A stretch of DNA of 64,000 nucleotides from Calliopsis andreniformis (taxonomy: Eukaryota > Arthropoda > Insecta > Hymenoptera > Andrenidae): contig NC_135071.1 of NCBI RefSeq assembly GCF_051401765.1, positions 6,302,961 through 6,366,960 on the forward strand, written 5' to 3'. Of this stretch, positions 59,310 to 64,000 are shown in pieces. A program made the translations under genes and the position numbers. The notes below the pieces were generated by a model. That model ran no database searches, was not told where the DNA came from, and was given only the letters and a program-made list of their open reading frames with translations. Position 1 is the first letter of the stretch. Each line of letters begins with the position of its first letter.

Positions 59310-59590
59310 ACCTCAAAAGAGATTTGAAATTTTAATATTGAGTATTGAAATATGTGAAAATCAGAAACTAAATAATTTTGAAATTTTTAAACGTTAAAAA
59401 ACTAAATACATAAACATCAAAACATTTAAAAATATGAAAATTTGAATATTAAAATATTGAAGTGTTTGAAAGTTTGAGAAGATACATTATGAGATACTAG
59501 AAGATTGAGGAGATTTCAGTACTTGATAATTTCAAAGTGGTAAAACTTGAAGATTTTAATACATATTTCAATAATTCAATATTTAGAAGT
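59310..59590 (-). repeat. Degenerate AATTTGAA tract
   Basis: Units such as GAAATTTTAATATTGAGTA, TTGAAATATGTGAAAA and AAATATTGAAGTGTTTGAAA, with G above C on the plus strand. Confidence 0.6.
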
Positions 59591-59599
59591 CAATTTTCG

Positions 59600-59938
59600 C
59601 GCAAAACACAATTTTATTTTTCGACGATTCTTTTATTAATGTTAAAACTTCGTAACTTTTATTATTTAATTAATCAATAATTTCTCAAAACTACACCTAC
59701 AACCTTATAGTCGTCGACAACAATTAATAATGCAACAATCGTCGCAAATTTGTTTTTTAAATGTCATCGTTCACTTGACGACACAGCACACGTACGGTAT
59801 AGAGTATAGATCAACGTCAACGTTTTGACGCTCTTCGCTATGCGTTGTTTTGACTTTTTGTAGTATTTTTAGTGTGTATTGAGAAGAGCGGCCAATTCAG
59901 GGACCGCTTCGGGCTGCAACAACTCTAGTTACGCCAGT
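59600..59938 (-). mobile_element. hAT-like MITE end
   Basis: Read on the minus strand it begins CACTGGCGTAACTAGAGTTG and continues GCAGCCCGAAGCGGTCCCTG. CACTGGCGTAACTA-type ends are widespread among hAT MITEs. The partner end is uncertain and the left limit is approximate. It splits two AATTTGAA tracts. Confidence 0.45.
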
Positions 59939-60175
59939 GTCAAAAATCTAAAATTGTAAAAAGTTATTAAAGAACTGAAAGTATAGAAAAGTTAGAAGAT
60001 TAATAATACTAAGGTAATACTAAGATAGAAGATTAACATTGTTAAATTTAAGAGTTTGGTAATTAAAAGATTTGATATCTTGAGAAGTCAAAAACTTTAA
60101 TATTGAGATGTTAAAATATTTAAAATCCTAAAAAGTTAAATATTTAAAATTTTTGTATTTAAAGTACTAGCAACG
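59939..60175 (-). repeat. Degenerate AATTTGAA tract
   Basis: Units such as TAAGAGTTTGGTAATTAAAAG and TTGAGATGTTAAAATATTTA, with G above C on the plus strand. Probably continuous with the tract at 59310 before the MITE inserted. Confidence 0.5.
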
Positions 60176-60199
60176 CATTGGTATGCATATCTCGATTGA

Positions 60200-60780
60200 A
60201 AGAAAAGCTTGATTGTTTTATGAACACACATTCAAATCTCTCTTAACATTCCCGCGCGTTCTAATGTGCAATTATAATGTGACAGCGATAGTAATTGTGT
60301 TAGAGTCATCGAAAAACTACACATCGAAGGTCGACTATTATAACGAGCTCGATCTTACAACCTTTTTACTCGACCGCGTTAGATACCGGTTGTTAGTCAC
60401 CGATAACTGTCGATGTCACGTTTGACAAATGTGTTCAGCTGTCGAAGATAATGCACGACGTGAATAACAATGCGATTCTACGGAATTATGCAACAATATT
60501 TCTATCTAATCGTTAAATCATCCGACGTGCTTGATTACGAATATCGTTTTCATGTGTCACAATCTGCCAACACTGTAGTTACGTAGCAAATCACTCGCTG
60601 TTAAGAATGCAAGTTGAAACGCATTGCATTTAATATCATCACGTTCGCCACAGCTTGGCATACATTTGCATCGAGCGAATTGATGCAAATAAAATGCTGA
60701 TTGGTGCCATTCAGTGGTCAGAAATAGATTCGCGGTTATTTTTATTTGCATGTATAGTAGCTATTTATTTGAGAATGTAT
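60200..60780. promoter_or_regulatory. Candidate enhancer island with three POU octamers
   Basis: Non-repetitive, GC-richer block. Perfect octamers lie at 60664-60671 (ATTTGCAT), 60683-60690 (ATGCAAAT) and 60744-60751 (ATTTGCAT), all within 88 bp. Less perfect relatives (GCATTGCATTT near 60620) are nearby. The octamer is the classic binding site of POU-domain factors, represented in insects by Nubbin/Pdm and related proteins. A 70-codon plus frame at 60213-60425 and a 64-codon minus frame at 60557-60751 have no motif. Confidence 0.45.
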
Positions 60781-62891
60781 TATCGGTAATAAATGTCCTG
60801 CATGATAATTCAAATACGTTGATAGTAAGGTAACCGGTGATTGATGTTAGGGGTTGGTTAAAAGCCTGCAATTAGTCAATACAGTAATTGTTCTGTAAGT
60901 ACGAGTACACATTTATCTATGTAGTTGTATAGATGGAATGCACGTACTTATGTTGATCATTTCTATTCTACTGTTTCTTTCTTATTGATTCATAGTCTGA
61001 AAAAAATTAATTAAAATTAGCTTTTAATAGCTTTCAAATAAATAGGTGCTGCAAATTAATTTTTAAAGGAACTAGAGAATTTATTCACTATTAAAAGCGC
61101 GGAGGGAAAGAGGCATTCAAGTGAAAATCAATTACTAAATAAATTAACATATACATATAAGTTGTCGAGGTTACGGTTCTTAGCAAAACAAAAATATTTT
61201 CCACGTTACATGTAGTATTTTTGGTCATTTTTATCCACAAGTAATTTTACTAATACATGTAACCGCCGCACAGGCTTAGTTTCAAAGATATTAGCACTAA
61301 TTCGTGATTAACACTGAGTGATATGTAAATACGAATAATAAACATAAATATTCCTTTAGTGACCTAATTACTATAACAGAAATTAACTTCCTCAACCCCC
61401 CTGATTTCAAATTACAAGGGAACATCCCGAAGTGCAAATGTCTGATTTTGATGAAACTTGGCATGTTTGTAGATTGGCTAAAAGTACTAGACACGAATTT
61501 TTCTTTAACTGCTGGTATCCATATTAAAGGGATGAAAACCACCTCCAAAGTTGGGGTAGAAAACATATTTGCCTTAATATCTCGAAAATTATTGAGTCTA
61601 ATGAAATGGTGTAAATGAAACGATTGCATATTTTTCAATGACGAATGCACCTGTATAAATAGTTCTTGAAGATATCAATTTGTTTAAAAAATAACATATA
61701 TTTATTGGTTTTCTTGACTAAATGTTGATCAATCGTTTTACAAGTTTGTATGTGAATACTTGGAATCAAAATACAAAATACGAATAAAATAATTTTGAAT
61801 TTTTACACTATAAATAAAATAATAGCAATCCTAGTTAGATAACATTTTGTGCGAAATTGAGCCCTGAAACGAGTGGCTTTATGATAAACATATATCTTTA
61901 TAATGCTTTCATTTGTAAGATGAATTATGCACGGTATTATTTGTATGTACATTGACATAAAATGCATGATGAGTAATAATTAAAAACTATCTAATACATA
62001 TGCTGATCTTTCTACTCCTTATAAATCGTGCTTTTTTCGTAATTGTGCAATTCGTATCATCTTCTTTAAACGTTTATATGTTCCTGATGTTTTATTCTCA
62101 TACTTCTACCCCTGTTTTCCATAGCTTTATTCAGCAATTTTCAACGCATGCTCGCTTATTTGAATTCCATTGTTTTGATATAAATGTAATATGGTTTTCG
62201 TGTATCTGTCATTATATTCGCTAAATGTCAATTTCAATGACACATTTTGATAGAAAAATATTCTTTAAAAGCTTACGCCACATCATGCTATGCAAGCTTT
62301 GTCTGTCTATATAAATTGGTAGGATTTTATCCAGAAATTCTTCTTTAGTAGATATCTTTATATTTTAATATGAGGATCAAATTTCCCCTTTTTGCCAATA
62401 GAAAAACTGACCAATAATCTTCACCAAATAAACTATGATGTTTGTTAACTATGATGGAGTTTCGTATCCATTGGTGCTGCATGCACGGAAAAAAGTGTTA
62501 ACCTGAAGTTATTGAAGTTTTCTGTAAAATTTACAAAAGTACTCTAATAGACCGGAATTTAATAGAAGCAATACGAGTCGCCTTCCAGAGTCAATGAAGT
62601 TGCTCTTATTGTAGTTAAGCTACATTTGTTAATTTTACAAAGATCATTTACCAAGATTCTACAAAAGTCTGCTTACATCTACTTAGGAGACTTGCAAGAT
62701 CAGTATGGCCAAGTTTTTCCATGTGACATATGGTAGCATATATGGCAATTTCATTGCTGTTGTATTGTTTTTATTTCATAATATAGCTGTTTATAAATAT
62801 GTTAACTTCTTCATAGTAACTTCTTTTAGTGAGCCTCGTCTACTCACCACTCACTATGTAAAATACCTTTTGCGCGCTCCTGTTTTAATAT
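60781..62891. other. Spacer with a repeat fragment at about 61436-61665
   Basis: The fragment contains TGATTTTGATGAAACTTGGC, then AAAGGGATGAAAACCACC and TATCTCGAAAATTATTGAG, a texture typical of an interspersed repeat and similar at its core to the direct repeats at 7.3 and 8.0 kb. A 117-codon minus frame (61297-61650) runs through it and is not considered a gene. Elsewhere nothing is recognised. Confidence 0.4.
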
Positions 62892-63347
62892 TGTTACGGA
62901 TTTGAAGTCGGCGAGGACTCCCCGCGCGCATCGCGGGTTCGTAACCGTCTCGTCAACATTGAAACTCTAAATACTAAATAATACAACTTTATTTACAACT
63001 TATACATTTTATATTGTTGCGTGGCCTTCAGGAATTTTTATTTGAACCCGGGGAGGATTCGTGCCCGTGGAGCGCTAAAGCACTCTGCTCGTAAAGAAAT
63101 GAAACAATTTTAAACTCAAACTAAACTGTTATATTTGAACCAAGAGAAAACACGTCTCATCCGTTCAAAGGACTGAGGCGAAGAGCGCGTACCAAAATGG
63201 TTTCTCGCTAAATTTTTATAATGTTTGTTAATTTTTGGTATCTTAGTAACAAGGAACCAATTACATAATTATATTATAATTAATAAACTCCAATTCGTTA
63301 AAACTATCGTCAGCATTTATCGATTTCTAGCTTTCGAGTCTTTTACA
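62892..63347 (+). mobile_element. Candidate LTR of an LTR retrotransposon
   Basis: Starts TGTTACGG and ends TTTTACA, giving TG...CA limits. An AATAAA lies at 63282-63287, and a primer-binding-site-like sequence follows within four bases. A second TGTTGCGTGG start at 63015 is an alternative left limit, or the first 120 bp could be part of a different nested LTR. The second LTR of the pair would lie beyond the window, so this cannot be confirmed here. Confidence 0.4.
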
Positions 63348-63350
63348 TCT

Positions 63351-63361
63351 TGGCGCTGGAG
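63351..63361 (+). other. Primer-binding-site-like sequence
   Basis: TGGCGCTGGAG directly after the LTR-like sequence. TGGCGC starts are common in Gypsy-group primer-binding sites (complement of a tRNA 3' end with CCA). Confidence 0.35.
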
Positions 63362-64000
63362 ATAATTCCTTAGAGAAGGGGAAAAAGGTGAGATTTGAAT
63401 GTTTAAATAAGTGTTTCTAAGGAGATATTGATTTATTCTTTACTCTGAAATATTCTGTAGAGTAATGTTTATAACTGGTTTCAAGCATATAAACTTATTC
63501 CAACTTCACCTTTGACGCCTTCTCTATTACATTCAATTTGAACTTCGCGCCTTGAAGTTAGTGTCACACATTGTCACACAACAATATAGCGTTCGGTACG
63601 TGTTAGCACTTTGACAGCTGTCAGAAGACTTCACTTGATGGATTCTGAAGACGTTTTCCTCAACCGTGTTCTCATACTTCGTTGCGAGCACAGCAGGCAA
63701 TGACCATGTACCTGGTGCTCGCAACAATATGTAATTATCTTTTGCCTATATGATTTAGAGATTCTCTTGTCTCGACTTTTCATCTATTCAGATACATATT
63801 GCGCGATTTTGATGTCATTATTAAAAATAAAAGTTGTCAATCGGAGTTTATATTTCTATATATTGCGCACATTTCCATTGTGTTAGATGAAATGGTATAA
63901 TGTTTCCTGAAAAACAAGTTTGTGCAACGAGCCTCTCACATTCAACAAATTTTATATGTGAACAAAAGTTGTTAAGATTGGATAGCAATAACTGGAAAAG
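63362..64000. other. Unassigned sequence to the window edge
   Basis: If the LTR call is right this would be the start of the internal region, but no gag motif is visible. A hairpin with GTTGCGAGCAC and GTGCTCGCAAC arms lies at about 63680-63725. A 64-codon minus frame overlaps it without motifs. Confidence 0.3.

Noticed and set aside
61297..61650. 117-codon minus-strand frame
   Set aside because: Runs through an interspersed repeat fragment and has no recognisable domain.
1..64000. CRISPR arrays, operons, rRNA genes or phage-type modules
   Set aside because: No regularly spaced exact repeats, no tightly packed open frames and no rRNA-like sequence are present. The composition is that of an insect-type nuclear genome.

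Overview
The window looks like animal nuclear DNA, most likely from an insect and plausibly a hymenopteran. It is strongly AT-rich and broken by short GC-rich islands. It carries a short (TTAGG)n tract, the insect telomere motif, and many decayed DNA transposons of kinds common in insects (Tc1, mariner, pogo-like, hAT-like, piggyBac-like, PIF/Harbinger-like). There are no bacterial gene arrays, rRNAs, CRISPR arrays or operons. No intact recognisable protein-coding gene was found. Almost all open frames are short, low-complexity AT-rich frames or frames inside repeats. The species cannot be fixed from the sequence.

Layout. 1-6.5 kb: AT-rich DNA with a fold-back repeat (1632-2240), a broken Copia-type retrotransposon interrupted by a mariner transposase tail (3640-5408), and copy A of a dispersed repeat called R1 here (5817-6535). 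7-16 kb: a direct-repeat pair, a 1.6-kb element bounded by inverted repeats (8385-10025), a second fold-back copy (12167-12638) inserted in an older MITE end, a GC island (12.7-13.4 kb), a pogo-like MITE and a long inverted repeat (15245-15915). 16-28 kb: the TTAGG tract, GC islands, a mariner-type MITE, a pogo-like element with a zinc-finger tail (22944-24199), a hAT-like MITE and several degenerate AATTTGAA-type tracts. 28-32 kb: the largest GC island with TATA-like boxes, a 47-bp inverted sequence pair, a broken transposase with about 41-42 residues between its last two aspartates, and a Harbinger-like MITE nested in a pogo-like MITE. 35-45 kb: further GC islands, another fold-back element and a piggyBac-like MITE. 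45-52 kb: a near-perfect mariner-type MITE with long inverted repeats, and a complete but inactivated Tc1 element (50307-51908). 54-57 kb: a large inverted arrangement in which R1 copies B and C and two tRNA-derived SINE-like copies face each other. 57.9-60.8 kb: GC-richer, motif-dense DNA that resembles developmental enhancers, including three perfect POU octamers within 88 bp. 62.9 kb to the end: a candidate LTR followed by a primer-binding-site-like sequence.

Interpretation. The window is best read as an intergenic or long-intron landscape of a developmental type of locus: islands of probable cis-regulatory DNA separated by AT-rich spacers that collected and degraded mobile elements. No new enzymatic or defence system is visible. 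The most unusual features are the recurring degenerate AATTTGAA tracts, the inverted R1/SINE array, the conserved 47-bp inverted pair and the octamer cluster.
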